A stretch of DNA of 64,000 nucleotides. Origin: Capitella teleta (taxonomy: Eukaryota; Annelida; Polychaeta; Capitellidae). Numbering within the stretch: position 1 is the first letter of the stretch; every line of letters starts with the position of its first letter. Shown here piece after piece: positions 1-19,436 of this stretch. The notes under the pieces were generated by a model that saw only the letters and a program-made list of their open reading frames with translations, was not told the DNA's origin and made no database searches. The position numbers were made by a program, and so were the translations under genes. The stretch lies in NCBI GenBank assembly GCA_000328365.1, contig KB309773.1, positions 454,018 through 518,017 of the forward strand, written 5' to 3'.

Positions 1-451
1 CAACACTAACAATTTTGCCTCGAAAGCGGAGTGCAACGCAGTATGCAAGGTTTGTCTAAATTCCCACAGATACTGAATAGTGCTGCTGCTAGTTACATTA
101 TTACTGCATCTGTTTTACTTCTCTCTTTACCGGCTGCATTTAATTTTTTGCTGATCATTGTTTTTCATCGGGTGTTTTTTTTTTCTTTTTTACTTATAAA
201 TTTGTTGAATTTTTGGGGTCTATCACATGCATTCTTTTAGCGCTGAAACCTTTTGCATAATTAGCTCCCAATAAAATAATATATTTGCAGAAAACCTATT
301 TCCCAGACGAGGAGTGAGATGACACTGGTTCCGAAGACGGAATGCAGGTGTTCATGCATCCAATGAACAATTGCAATAATAAACAATGTGCAACTGCAGT
401 TACACTTTCTTTAAACTATCAACATTATGTACAGCATTAAATAATTATATC
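1..451. other. 3' flank of the axonemal-type gene
   Basis: This stretch lies downstream of the minus-strand stop codon at 452-454. It is AT-rich, with no exon I can support. A minus-strand ATTAAA-like signal may lie near 139-144, but its distance from the stop makes it weak. The open frame at 31-240 starts at a GTG and has T-rich low-complexity content, so I do not call it a gene. Confidence 0.4.
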
Positions 452-3400
452 CTAGATGTCGAATATTTCCTCCGGGTGAACTGCTCGTCCGTGCATCCAC
501 TCTGGGGTCGTCTCACGTAGACATCCTGGTGGAACAGGGCTGACGGACCGACGACCCAACGAAAGGGAGGGTGTGCACAGGCGCATGTTGCCCATCATGC
601 GAGAAAGGCTGCCTCTCTCTGTAGGCATAGAAATGTTGTCAGATTGGACACAGATTAATTATTAACCTCACCTTCACCAGTGGAACATTCGAACTGCTTA
701 CGGAGTGCTTGATCGGCGTACAATCCCATATGACCGTGGTTCATTTGTGCTCTCCGTGCTCTGCTCATTTGATCAGCTGGCTCAACGAATTCTCTCTTGT
801 AGGTGGTTTTAGGGTAAATATGTTTGTATCTATCCGAGGCATTAGGAACTATCAAGATATGAATAAGAAAACAATAGGTTGAGCTGAAACAATACACCAA
901 CCAATGCCAGATGCAGTGATGTGTTTCTTTGAGTTGCTGGCGTATCTTTTGGTTTCGTTCTTCAGTTCCGGTTGCTGGTGTGGCTCTTGGTAAGTCTCCC
1001 TGGTCGAAGAGTCTAACGTGTAAGGGATCCTGCTCTTCCAGTCATCTTGTGGACCAAAGGCTTCATCCATCTGGTATCCTGCAGTATTCCCATGAGAGCG
1101 TATTGGTCTAATTTTAGAAATTGATCTACATTTCATTCATAGGGATGGGTTTGTTTTATGTAATTTTGTAGGCAAACCTATCGGTGTTAACTGTGTTGGT
1201 GACCCACCTTGAGGGATTCCGAGGTAGTCGTTCTGGTACGTTGAAGACATTTGATTTCTGATAACCTTTTCAATTGCCTCACTGGATATTTCTGGTCCTC
1301 TGACGTGTAATGATGTGCCCTGCGTACTCTTTCTGGGAAGTTTCCATGTCATGAAAGACTGGAAACCAGAGAGGACACATATGTTTAGTATTCACTACTA
1401 TTGATATTAGAAAGGGAAATAAAAAATGTTGGCGAGTATAATTTCTGAGTTATAATCAGGCACGATTAGGTCATGAATGACCGACAGCCAACAACAGCTG
1501 ATGAAACGATATGTAGACTGCATTGTATGTATCTTCGTGTATGATTCATGCCAATTTGAGTTTATTAACTTTTTCGGTTCTTACCGGGAATGGATGGGGG
1601 TTATTGTTCCTTTGGCCACTTGAGCTCCCTGATCTAATTGCAGTTGCTTTGCAGTTTCCTTTGCTATAAAACTCATTTTGATAGGTCGTGCTGCTCACCG
1701 GAGCCCTTCTGTCGTATGCTGCATGGTACACCTGCTTCGTGGAGCTAGGTCTGCGAGATAGTATTGGTACGTAATTAGAGATTCAAAACCATAATAAGCA
1801 TCCTCAATGGTCAATTTGTAAATTCAAATGACTCGCAGATATGGTAACGCTTACCTCATTTGCTGAGCGGGGGCATCCGGTATGGGGCCGAATTGCCTGC
1901 CATATGTTGTGCTGTACGGACCGTATTTATCCTGCATTCTGCTGCTCTCTGGAACAACATTCAGAACTGATGAACAACGCACAAAGCTCAACCGCTGAGC
2001 GATTATCCTATTGATTGGTGCGTAGACTCCAATTAACACAGAATTGCGATGCATTTGCTCTGAGTTACCTTGAATGTTAAATGCATGTCTTAGGATGCAT
2101 TAGTACATATATTTGAGTTATAGATATTGCGGTCTTGTTTATTTACTCACCTATGGCAGAGTATGGTCGTCTGTTTGCCGACGGTGGCTGTGCACCTTCT
2201 AAAGAACGGATCAAGTGCAGACATCGCTGCCTGTCTTCTGCGTTCGTTGCTCGGTCGTAGAATTTCTCCAAGTCTTTCTTGATTCCTGGGTGCAGAGTTA
2301 AGTCACCTACCTGGTAAGATTGAAGATCAAGGAAACATTAAGTTGAGAGTTGGATATGGAATAATTACACAATTCAAAGTGGAACAACTCGCATATATAC
2401 TGCTATTCAGAAGACACAAACAAGTATTGTGTTATGTCCTACTTAGAATTCATTGGTGTCGGCAGCACCCTTGGAATGTGTATGCTAACACCTCACATGA
2501 ATTAGCTGTTTGTAGAGTTGCCAAGAAGACTTAAGTGAGGATTTAAACACGTCAGACAACCAAAGTTCGACACTTCAATTTTTCTCATTTTCTTGTAATG
2601 AGATTTTTTTCATATTGAGATTAAAGATCGATTCATGTCAAGAAATGTTTGCAGAAAGAAAGAAATGTTTGCACTTTGTGAGACTCAAATACGGTGGTCT
2701 CTGCAACAGGTGTATAGGCAAGCGGTATTCACATAGCAAGTGGTTTTAATGGTTACATCGTGCAATATATACCATGCATGGGTCTTAATTGTATATAGAT
2801 ATAGATATTGAATACTAAAAGAAATGAGTGTTCTCAATAGTGTTGATACACGTCTGATTTCACTTTTCTCTTATCCGAAAAGCCGCTTGTGTGTCTAAGA
2901 GGGCCGAGAATCGTGAGATCTAACGAGAGGGCTTCAGTCGACCAAAGTGATTGATCGGAAGCCACGTAACTAGCGGATCGATAAATGACCTTTATTGGAA
3001 ACATGAGATGCATCGTGAATCGAGTGATTACGTAATAGTAGCAACCACTTTGTAACTCTAACCTCTAGAACTATACATGTGTCGATATGTCCATGTTTTG
3101 TCCCAAACTGACTATGCAGAAATTACTTTTTACACATTTACATCTAATTGCATTTGTTTGTTGAGATTTTCGCCACCGAATGATACCCATCGATGCACTC
3201 AATATTCAATGATGATTCTATCACTTATACTACATGTACAGTGGCTGTCGACCAATCAGTGACGAATACAGGTATTAATCACTCGAGCACATAATCAGTG
3301 GCATATCAAACAGTTATCCTGATAAAATAATTACAATATATTATAAGATCGTAAGATGATAAGTATCATCAGTTCGTTAACTGATAATTATGTAATGGAA

Positions 3401-3922
3401 CATCTATCGAATATGAAACGTGAATTATGAGGTATCATGTTTAACTATCATCTGGTATCTGGAGAATGAGCTTGTTGTGAAGATATACGCTATCAAATCG
3501 AGTGATTATGTCAATCAAATGATCGGCACCAAATAGCAATGTCAATAAACATTCAATTAATCACACTTGAACCTCAATAAGAAATACCTGCGTCATTAAC
3601 GAAGTCATTTGTAAGAATGTACAAGCGAATGCATTGTAACGAATTAAAGCATACGTGTACAGTGCTATATACGCGACTGTAAACGCTAAATACAGGTATG
3701 ATATCAGTACACCTTCACGCATGATATAAAACGTACATGAATATCAAGGATTACTTTGACCACTAGATAATTCTTGGTATATCTTGAGACTAAAGACGGA
3801 CTAAGAGTACTTGCAATATTCATCGTAGTTTGACCTCTTACCTGGGCAGTTGTGTTCGTGTAATCAACGCAAGGTGCGAATCCCATCGAGGAGTACGGGC
3901 GAATCATGACCTCAACAGCCAT
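452..3922 (-). CDS. Probable axonemal/microtubule inner protein-like, S-T-T-Y repeat protein (8 exons, about 377 aa)
   Basis: Predicted exons on the minus strand are 3842-3922, 2151-2310, 1855-1948, 1585-1750, 1208-1319, 902-1078, 672-848 and 452-618. All junctions are GT-AG and the phases agree throughout. The start ATG is at 3922 and the stop TAG at 452-454. The product is soluble, Tyr/Pro/Arg-rich and has no signal peptide or membrane segment. A short motif recurs at least four times: Y-S-T-T-Y-G-R-Q-F, S-S-T-T-Y-Q-N-E-F, S-S-T-Y-Q-N-D-Y and T-T-Y-K-R-E-F. Motifs of the form (S/T)TYxx(D/E)(Y/F) are typical of small sperm and ciliary proteins that bind the doublet microtubule lumen (for example TEX26, SAXO and SPMIP families), so I infer an axonemal role. 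Exon 2 encodes a helical stretch (L-E-K-F-Y-D-R-A). An imperfect RFX X-box lies about 105 bp upstream. I do not recognise the exact orthologue. The exon 6 donor (GTTGGT) is non-consensus, and the introns at 849-901 and 619-671 are only 53 bp. Confidence 0.7.
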
Positions 3923-4026
3923 TGCTGTTTCGACTCAATCAGTCTCCTCAAAAGTATTCATCCATGCGAAAGACACGGATTCTAATCGGATTTATTCGGA
4001 AGTGTTCGGCAAACATCGGAAACTTT

Positions 4027-4040
4027 GTTGCTAAGGACGC
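4027..4040. promoter_or_regulatory. X-box-like (RFX) site upstream of the axonemal-type gene
   Basis: GTTGCTAAGGACGC resembles the RFX palindrome GTTGCCATGGCAAC in its left half (5 of 6) but only weakly in its right half. It sits about 105-118 bp before the start codon of the minus-strand gene, the usual distance for X-boxes in ciliary genes. This is suggestive only. Confidence 0.3.
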
Positions 4041-4394
4041 TTGGCGACAGTGACGCGTATTGACCGAGTTATGACTCCAATGTAAATATTATCTTGATCG
4101 AGTTCAGTATGCACTTCATGTTGTAATTTGCAGTTGTTAATTAGGCGTGGGAATGTATTGCATTATGCGATTACTGTTTGAGGGGTCTTAGCTCATTTTT
4201 ATATGACTCAGCATTTTCTTTCAACTTAAACTCCTTTGGCGGACGATCGATTTATGCGTATAGCTGCTTCTGAGCAAGTAATGCCTCAAAACACACGACT
4301 TTGTTGAAAAATAATGTGCATGTATATTAGACATTTCCAGCATGCATGAAGCATGCTATCAACACACATTCTTTATAAATGAAAATTATAAGAT

Positions 4395-4426
4395 TAATTG
4401 ATTGATTGATTGATTGATTGATTGAT
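4395..4426. repeat. (ATTG)n microsatellite
   Basis: About seven tandem copies of ATTG/TGAT are visible. Confidence 0.9.
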
Positions 4427-5176
4427 CACAAGCCTATATCGAATGCGCAAACACAGATGTCAAATTTAAAAAAAAATCATGTAAATGCATGCCATGTAAT
4501 GTATTTCATAATAAAAAAATAACAATGAAAAAAAACAAAAAAACCAAAACAAAACAAAAAACCAAATACATGTTGTCAGTTTTACAAGCACGGAGATCGA
4601 TATTTGATCAACAGTTATCAGTGGGCATTTGCGATGAAAGTGAGATCTTGTTTAGATGAAATCGCATAATAAATTATATATGCTTAATTGTAATATGCAC
4701 TCACATAGCAGTCTTTGCACACAGCATGAAAAGGAGCACCACTAATGCAGATATGAATTGCGAGTATGAAGCCTTCATTTCTGACAGGTGAGAAGAGAAA
4801 ATGATTGAATCTCTTCAGGTCTCAGAGGGAGAAATTGTTTTCTGATTTATTAACTTGGGTTCAAGTTTCAACCATGCCACCCCAACCCCCCTCCATTCCC
4901 CCCTCAACAAAACAAAAAATGAGAAGAGAAAATTTAACACAAGAAGAAATAATAATGAAAAGAAAATGGATGAAATATAGACAAACAAAGTTAAAATAAT
5001 AAATCATAAATGCAGAATAAATCAACAACAAATCCTGTTGCAATGGAGTACTTAAAAAAAAAAAATATGAAAAAAAGGTGATAGGTAACAAATTAAATTA
5101 GCAGAAGATGAAGGATAGAAAAATTCCATAAAAAAGCAGTGTTTCTTTTGCTCATATCAACGTACACAAACTTAAT

Positions 5177-10496
<5,320 letters not shown>

Positions 10497-12136
10497 GGTC
10501 TGTTAGGCGAAAATGTATTTGATTTACCTGTAATGTTCATTCAACACATGTAAGGGAATGTATGCCGCAGGTGTGTAATAATATTCAACAGTTATCCATC
10601 TTCGTTGCACGTCGTATGCCAGGCGCATCAAATAGCGCGACACGACGCGCGCTTTTTTAGCAACGAGAAAATTGAAAATGATTCAAATTCCTCATCAGGT
10701 GCAAAAATACGAGCGTCTATTAATAACATAATTGCGCGTTTTTGGTGCATGCGTCATTGAATTTGATATTACTTGACATACCCCTTTCCCTCTTGTTTTG
10801 GTCGCATGTTGAAAGTTCATAATAGAAATGCAATTTGGTTCATGGAGACGAAAGGGTGCTCTGGCATATGCCAAAAAGACACGATTGTAATTAATCACTA
10901 GTATTCATTAGTGTGTACTTATAATGTTCATTCCAACCAATCAAGTCTGCTTATAAAATGCATGTGCATATATATATATATAAATATATATTATGTTAAG
11001 GAAGATAAACTGTACAACATGTACATTAAACCCGGAAACCTTTTGTCCTACCATACTATACGTCTACATATAGAGTTATAGAGAGAAACGACCCAGGACG
11101 GGATTTGGCCGATTGATGTATTGTTGATGGGAGAAGCGAGCGGAAAGATATCCGCAGAAGAAGGAAAAAGGAAGAGACGTGGCGATAGGGGAAGAAGGCT
11201 TTGCGCTGAAGCAGAAGTTGGCTATTGAATTGCTTCGATCAAGAATCGGCTATTTCTCCTTCACCGCTGGCTTCACGCGGCATGCTTTGAAAGGAGCGTT
11301 TATGCGACAGGAGGGATCCACAGTCACTGGCCGTTTGTGCGCACTCCAATAATCCTCCTCAATCCGCGTGAAGTCGGGAGGTTCTGTGCATTTAGGGAGG
11401 AGGAGGGGAGAGGGGGGGGGGGTTCTTAAGTTGTTTTTGTTTTCAGCCGTTGATCAATATTCAGGTGGATACATAGTCCTAAATGGCGATCAATATCAAT
11501 CCAAATTAGTCACCTCAATCAATCAATTCCTAAATATAGCTGCTTCGGTACAAAACAGACAACTTTTATTCGGTTCATGGCACGTCAGAAACAGATCACG
11601 AAAACAAGAACCATTGAGTAATCTGGATCCCAGCCAATCGTAAGAGGATCACTAGTCGTTGCACTAACCGAAGTATAGATCCCCTTATCCACCCATATCA
11701 GTCCTTATCACGGGGCTCACTGCTGCGTTCCCTGTCCGACCGGTGTTGAGTACTGTGTTTTCATTGGTTTGAAGTCACGCTTGAGTGGCTTACAAGGTCT
11801 GGTCGACGCTCTTTAAGTGATTCCCCACCGATGCGCATGGGTGAATCTCGGAAATCATAACGTTCCTGGCTCCGTTGACTCATTAAGTTCAGAGTTCAAG
11901 TGAGAATAAATTTATTTGACGGATGTGGTGTGGTGCTATTTTTTCATCATAATATTGCACGATTTTCCAGAATTGTGGATGAGTTTCATTTTCAGAATTC
12001 AAAAGCTGGTTCGAGGGAAGGACAGACGGGTTTCATAGGGAATAATGTATGCTAAATAATAGTAATGTATGCTGCCTTTTAGCCAAGCAGACTCTTGCTT
12101 ACTTATGCATCTGATTCATTTCACGTGAATGAAATA

Positions 12137-12183
<47 letters not shown>

Positions 12184-13884
12184 TTTTTTTTAGTACAATT
12201 AAATATAATCACACTCATTAAACACTGTAGAATGTATACGGTGAGTGTACTTTTATTTTTGGTTCTGATCTACAAATTCAATCTTCCTGATCATCAACGG
12301 GAAAAAAGTTATCATACAAACATATACTACACACACGTACCACAAACTTGAGTGATTCCATATGAATTTACATGTGCGTCAAAATTGGCACGGATAACAC
12401 GAATAATGTTACCTGTGTAGAAAGAGCACACGAACATGCAAAATGACGCCGCGTCTCCTTGATACGACGTCTAATGGTAGAATCGCATGCACAATTAGCT
12501 CACCATTTCTTATGGCAGCCACCTGGAGGCACTGACTGCATGTTCCATGCATCGCTATCAATTTGTTCTATAGAGGCAGCAACGAGCACCGTAAATAGCA
12601 GCATTTCCTAATCGGCATCTTCGGCACTCAGTTGGATTACGTTCAGATCTCCATTTATCTCAGCTGAAATCGCTATTACTTCAAGAATCGGTACGGAGTT
12701 GGTTATAGTGTCAATGCATGTAACTTAAAAGTAACTACGCGTGGAAAGGAAATTAATCCTTTGTGTGGACATTAAAAATGGGATAAAAGGAATCTTTTAC
12801 GGGTGAGAGGGGAACGCATCTTCATTCGACCCCTGCCTGAAAATCGGTCAAGTGTGACGTAACCCTGCAATGAATTACGCAATAACTAAGAAAGGAAGTT
12901 TAAGTTATGTTCAACGCTTATAATTTTCTTTTAGGATAAACGATGATTCAGGCAGCTTCTAGGTCAAGGTCTAATAGACAGGGATATGAACCGATTCAAG
13001 GTCATCACAAAGCACACAGGATGTTTATAATACAGGTGATATTAATGATACATTGAAAAATCAATATAGTATTGCTGGATATTATGTGTAGAGGTATTTC
13101 TGAGGAGAGGCTCCAAGAAGTTCGGTCTCCGCGTGTAACAGAGAACATTGCATCTCCACCTGAGAACATGTGTGTCAACTGAACACTGTGATGATATTAA
13201 AATCCAAATAAAGACAAAATACTACTTGTACACAACTATATTTGATCCAACTCTAGGGTTTGATGGATTGCCCTCAAACGATTCGCTGTTTTATGACGCC
13301 ATGCTTACTCAATTGCGTTATTGAGACGCAATAGAGCTGAAACCTGGGACTGAGTTGTCCCGCGTGTTTCGCTGGACCTCAATGAGTCTTTATCTTAGAC
13401 ATACGCCAACCATGCATAGACAGTTGCACTCAACACCTTGCCTTGTTTTGTTTGTTTTTTGCAGGTGCACCGAACGAGTGACAAAAGAGAATTGCAAAGC
13501 TGAGCAGCACCGCCGCCGCCCTGCCCAGAGAATTAGCCCCCATTTCAATTCAGTCCACCTGTACTCATCGAACGCTAAATTCATCAGATTGCAACTAAAC
13601 CCCATCTCTTATTGCAACGGGTCATTAATTACCACAATAGCCATTCGTCATTCGCTTTGATCCTGTACTGAATTTCCTGCTGACTCAGCCGTTTCGGACA
13701 ATCAAGGTCTTTGAAGAGGCGCCGGTCTGTGATCGGCTTCGATTGCTACCTGTTGGCGCCAATCGATGTGCTGCGGGGTTGCTCCACGCGGGGCAATTAA
13801 ACGCAGGACAGCGACGCCGTTCCCCGCCAGATGGATCCGGAGAGCAGCGGGACAATGTGGATATGACGTCAGAACTGAACAATC
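10497..13884. other. Divergent intergenic region between OATP (-) and TMEM272-like variable exon 1a (+)
   Basis: This region should hold the promoters of both flanking genes. Visible content includes (TA)n near 10971-10984, a G-run near 11410-11422, an (AT)n plus T-run at 12134-12190, and one AATCATAACG word at 11853-11862. I see no coding exon: the open frames at 13355-13660 and 11368-11643 lack splice or family support. Confidence 0.5.
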
Positions 13885-14163
13885 ATGTCGATGATGGTCA
13901 GGAAGCCGACCATCGCCCGCAAGAAGCGGCAGGCGATGAAGCGCAACGACCCCAACAGTTTACCTATGCTGCCGACGAACATCGCGTGCAGGACTCAGCC
14001 ACCGCCATCGCCGACACCAGTCAACAGCCAGCGGGATTCAACCAAATCGCACCATCCATATCATCAGCATCATCCTCCATTGAAGCTCTTACCTGGAGAT
14101 ATTGCTACTCTACGATTGTACAGGTCAAGGCCGTCTCTGTATGACGCCATTGTGCAGCTCAGG
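13885..14163 (+). CDS. TMEM272-like gene, variable first exon 1a
   Basis: This is a 93-codon exon starting at ATG 13885, with an in-frame TGA at 13876-13878 just upstream that fixes the start. It ends ...S-L-Y-D-A-I-V-Q-L-R before the donor GTTAGT in phase 0, which matches the phase-0 acceptor of the constant exon at 53481. The N-terminus M-S-M-M-V-R-K-P-T-I-A-R-K-K-R-Q aligns with exon 1c (M-S-M-I-I-R-K-G-T-I-I-R-K-K-R-R), so the two exons are duplicates. The middle is Pro/His/Ser-rich and probably disordered. The product would be a basic cytoplasmic N-terminus ahead of the first membrane helix. A longer overlapping frame (13743-14144) is open here too but lacks homology. Joining to 53481 is inferred, not observed. 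Confidence 0.7.
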
Positions 14164-17100
14164 GTTAGTGCTTGATCTTTATTTTTGAAGTTATATGCAA
14201 CTGGATGTGATTCATGCGGAATTATATATATATATGGGACTATAATTATGCTGAATTGCTGATGTATGTTTTGTGTTATACTCGTAAAGCACAAGGTGTT
14301 TGGGCACGGCAGGTGCTCAAGGGTTATATCGCATTACATGTACCTGCTCTGCCCATAATTCATCATTTTGTTATGGCTTGCATCTTCTGTTCAATTTGTT
14401 GAATGTACATTATACATGGGATTAAACCTCAGATATAATGCATACTCAGTTCGTCCTATTCGCGCACTGGTATTGTGAATTTGTGGGTTAATAGCTTCAT
14501 AATAGTTTGTCTTCCGACAACTCTTCCGAGCCACCTGCGAACTAAGCTATTTACCCAGTGCACTATATTATTAGCACCTGCTTGGATTTGAGATATACAC
14601 CTATATTGATATTAAGCACTTAATGCATAGCAAATCAATCAAGAGCGATGCGAAATCCATCTTAGCCCATTGTTCAGTGAATGCACGGGAACTCGAGACC
14701 TCTTAATGAAGCAGTTCAATCGACAGGTATGAATAGCATCCCCGACTAAGGGCTGCAAGTGGCCACGCCCCCTTCAACTGAAATGGACTTGATCAGTTAT
14801 TGGTCATAGACATTGATGCAATGCAGATATGTATTCCTAGATAAGTCATGTCACTCTCCCAATTGTGTTATTGGGAGTGACGATTTCTTTACATAACTTT
14901 TTTTCGTTGATACGAAGACTCCAAAGAAGTTAAATTAATAAATTAGCTACCTGTAACTTAGCACCCGAGAGTATAAAAATTTACCATTAATGCACTACAT
15001 TCAGTGACTAAATTAACATAAAATATTAGATTAGTAATGGGTTCAAAATAAAACATTTGCGAAATTATTTTATCAACATTGCGATTATGAGTTACTGCGT
15101 GTAGTTGGTCTGTGATATAAAAATGAAGCGAAACCGACTACTGACAATGTTCATTAATTACTGCGCAACTTAATTCCTTATCACTCGTACAGGTATGCCA
15201 AAGAAATAATTATGTTGATTATAATACCCCCATGTATCCATCAATTGATTGATTAGCAAATGGTTGTGATCAGCCGGGGATCATCACAGTCAGTGCAGCG
15301 TCATATATCTCCGTTATCCTCAATCCATCTACCCAACCTTAGTTCCCTTAAGACATTCAGCATTATCACGTATATGCAATTAGCACACCCGATCGAGGTT
15401 CAATACCGATTCCTTTCAATTGCACACCAAATTGATGACCCCAATATGGCATGCGACAGCAATACTCAGAACATCCGATCACATGGTATATCTGCTTCTA
15501 ACTTATACCAGGAACCCAATAGAACTATTCACGAATACCATACAGAACTGCATCCAACGGCATTTTTGATTCGGACGACGAAGCCGATCGCCTGCGAACT
15601 TGGCATTCATATTCACTGGGTGCAATTACGGCGCATGCTGAAAGGTCTTCTTTTTCATGCGTCTTTGATTAAGCAAAGGCCTTTGTGAGGCGACCTTCGA
15701 CTCCATGTTGAGACTATATAGCAATAAGATCCTTTGGCTACGACTGCATTTTCTCAGACTGAGAGCGGCGATTATGAGTAATCATGGGATGGTACACACC
15801 GTCTCTCGTGAACGCTAACAGATCTGAAGAATGGCCTCGGAGCTGCATTCAACGCACTGATGGCCAAGTGATGGCACAGATGAGCAATTCATAAGGACTC
15901 TTTGAAGAGGGAGCAGGCAGATAACAGGGCTCTCTATTTTGCGAGCATTCACTCAATCCTGATGGACACAGCAGAAAAATGAAGCGAGTGATTGCGTCGC
16001 TACCTCGTTCCATGCGACTCGAAGCAGCGCTGTTCGGCATGGATTCGCGTAACAAGACTTCTTCTTTTTACCTCCGCCCTTGTTGAGTCCATCGGCATGT
16101 TCTGGTCGCATGTGAGGTGCATGTCAATGCTTGTTGTCTTGGTTGCTGATTGCGAGGCTCTTTACGTGTTGGATGAAATGAACGCGAATACTTCACTGCA
16201 TATATATAGTTAGGCATCACTTAACTAGCACTGAATCGCATGGATTCAAGAAGGTCAGCTTCCTTGGGTGCTATTGACCTCAATTGCACCTCACACGGTA
16301 TGCGATGATTACGGAGGTATTCTCCTCGACGCGTCCTTGAAACCTTTTGTCACATTGCGGATTATCCAGATCAAAGTTGCGTGCATGCTGCCTCTCCTTG
16401 GAGGGCGTGGGTGCTGAGAAATGGAGGGGGGAGGTAAAGCCTGAAGAAGAAGAAGAAGCAAAAAGACTGCTTTCAAATACGAGCTCAAGCCTTCAGGCCC
16501 CCGACGACCTGAATGCTTCCATTGCGTCGATTGCGTCTTTGTGCTGCCGTAAATATAGGCAGCAATAATCATAGGTCACGATTAAAGGTAAAATTGTTCA
16601 CGGACATCGCACCCAGGTAATCATATAAGCCATATAATTCAGCCATGTTTCAGTGCAGCATTACACGTGGAACACTAACTTTTGAAGTTCTGCAGTTAGA
16701 AGTTTAAAATTCGTCCATGTCAGCGTTGTTCTTCTTCGCCTACAATACCTGAGTTTCACAACAGGCGACATTTAAAGTATGTTGATGTCACTGTGCATTA
16801 AGAGGTCATTCAACTGTTCTGAGTGGCATATGTTGAGAGAGCTAATCGAGAGGCGCACTCGTGTTCGTTGAGCCGTGCTGCGATTGTCAATGTCGTGATT
16901 GAACGCACAAGAGAGACGACGCACGCGATTAGGACGATGCCAACCAAGCGAACACTTCGGTGATTTACCGGAAATCCCCGAATCGATTCGCTCGTGGCAT
17001 TTGACTTCCGGTCGTCAATGTCACATTAGCATGAAGGGGAAGGGGATGTCCATGTCAGCGAGTTGGTTTTGGTCGACCACTTGAAGATTGTGTTTCATTT

Positions 17101-17251
17101 CATAAAAATTAATCTTAGTGATTTATTCTGATTTAGTAAATAAGGCTACTCACTGAAATCTGTGTCCACATTGAAAGCAAACACATGTAATTACAATCGA
17201 TCTGTGGAACTCAATGATACATTATTTAATCTAATGAATACACGAGAATTT

Positions 17252-17294
<43 letters not shown>

Positions 17295-17970
17295 CCCAAA
17301 ACCTACTATGTTGTCCCACAACTATAATACCGACCATTTTCCACCGTTTCTTACCTGGCTGACATAAAACAAAACTTTCTGTATCATGCTGCTAGACTCC
17401 GTGTAATCCCCCTAATTCACCAGGACACACGAATTTTACTTCATCGGAAAGTCATGTAAAATCAAAACGATACATAATGGTTGTGTACAATATAGTCGGG
17501 GGGGTACGCGCATCCATGAAACCAACCATTTTGACCCGTGCACAAAAAAGTCGGCTTTACGGTTTACCGATACCTGAACAAACTTTCCTCGTGCTTTTGC
17601 CGCGTATCTCGCAGCCGGGAATGGATATGGTCAAACCGACTCATTTCGGAACTCATAACGCACTTATATATGTGTGCGTTATGTTCAAGAAGCTGTTTGT
17701 GGACAGCAAAAATGTGTAATTTTTATTATTTATCCAAAATCAATGAGCTGTCAAAGTATGGTAGATCAGCATATTAGTAATCATTTGGTATAAAGTTAAA
17801 TATTGATATATACAAAAACTTGGGTTTTATTTGAAATATACAAATGTGACATAATGGTCTAGTTCAGGGTTTCATGTATATTTGAGAAGTACCCTGTTTT
17901 TGGTGTTTAAGAGGCATGACCTTACTGCCCTGATTTTTTTCAGACATTACTGGGTCATATCGGAGTCATT

Positions 17971-18020
17971 NNNNNNNNNNNNNNNNNNNNNNNNNNNNNN
18001 NNNNNNNNNNNNNNNNNNNN
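17971..18020. other. Assembly gap (50 N)
   Basis: Fifty consecutive N bases mark a scaffold gap of unknown true size. A further first exon could be hidden here. Confidence 1.
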
Positions 18021-19036
18021 AAATAATGCATTCCGAATATCGGGGTTAGCATTGCGCCTATGGGAGAATGGCTTCCATTGCGAAGTATAGGAGGCAAACG
18101 TCAGCTGATGGCTTGGTTTGGCTGATGGCTGATTGGTTCCGTTCCCCTCGTGAAGCTATCGATTTCAGCCAATCAGAGCAGAGCATCTTCGCCATAAAAG
18201 GACATCTTTGTTGTTTACGAAACGAAAGCGCATGCGTGGTGCACTCTGGCTGACCTTTTTACTGTTTCAGGATGAGAAACATGGTACATGTCCTAGAAAA
18301 TCGCTTGTTAAAATAAGAAAAATAGCGAAAAATATTTTGTTTTTTCGCGCCTGACTGGTGGCAAAATGATTATTCTATCTATTTCCGAAAAGAAAATAAA
18401 AAAATATCCAAGGGTTTAGTCGCAGGACACGCTGATATGACGAGGTCCATTGTAACAGATGGGGAACTCGGTGTTTCATCACAGCTGCTGACGTCACGCC
18501 TAGTTAGCAATATATCGCCCGCGAAATCGTTAGCGATGATATTCCTTGTGTGGGCCAGGCATAGGAATCATTTATGGTGCATCAAATAACGACTCAAAGT
18601 CAATTTTTAACCAGTTCTCCCTCCCTTTAATTATTCTGTAGCAGAAAGCCACTTGGTTGGATCGCAGTGATACTCTATGTGAAATGAACTCGCGGTAGCT
18701 TAATTTCGGCTGTTGTATTATATGATAGAAATGAATACTTTACACGTAATAAACAAATCCCTCTCCCTACTCAATATATCGGAAGTTTGCGACGCCCTGT
18801 CTGCAGACATCCGTCATTCGACGGACGACATTGACAGCAAGACAATCGGACGAATGGGAAGTAGCTCATCCATTGTCAGAGCTTGATTGGAGATGGCGAA
18901 CAAAAACACGAAAATCGCATTGGTTGGAATGGGGGACAGGCCCTTATATGACACCTTATGTTTTGATGGACATTTGCAATAAAAGTCCCGCTGCTCTCTT
19001 AAGGTGGCTGGTCACGAGAACGCTTTCTACTTTCGA

Positions 19037-19073
<37 letters not shown>

Positions 19074-19436
19074 GTATTATTTGGAGATTATAATTCATTC
19101 CTCTTTCTGAGCGCATTCCAGCAATATATATATATTTGTTATTCTCGGTATACAACAGGTTAACTCACACATGCACATTCACTGTGTTGTAGTTGATTTC
19201 AATGATTTGGTTCAATCTTCAATATTCTTCCTTCATACTTTCCCTGGTGCTGAAAATGGAACTACTCGTGTTGTAACCTCATTATTGAATACACTTGAGA
19301 GCTCATGACTCACCAGTACAATCGCCACTCCCTGTCAGGAGAACAACCCCCCCCCCCCTAATAAAAGAAAACCAACTGGAGTAATTATATCACCTCACCA
19401 GAATTACCCAATCATAGCGGATGCAATGCAATAAAC

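Larger units (their letters stand above)
3923..5176. other. Intergenic DNA between the axonemal-type gene and the OATP gene
   Basis: This holds the presumed promoter of the minus-strand gene starting at 3922, then A-rich simple sequence, and then the 3' side of the minus-strand OATP gene. A T-rich plus-strand tract at 4846-4851 gives a minus-strand AATAAA, a possible OATP poly(A) signal about 330 bp past its stop. No exon is supported. Confidence 0.5.

Noticed and set aside
13743-14144. 133-codon frame overlapping variable exon 1a
   Set aside because: It starts at a TTG-like position, lacks donor agreement, and the other frame shows homology to exon 1c and the S-L-Y-D-A motif.
15260-15688. 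142-codon open frame in the 1a-1b intron
   Set aside because: No ATG-supported gene structure, no recognised domain and no splice support; the length is within chance for AT-balanced DNA.
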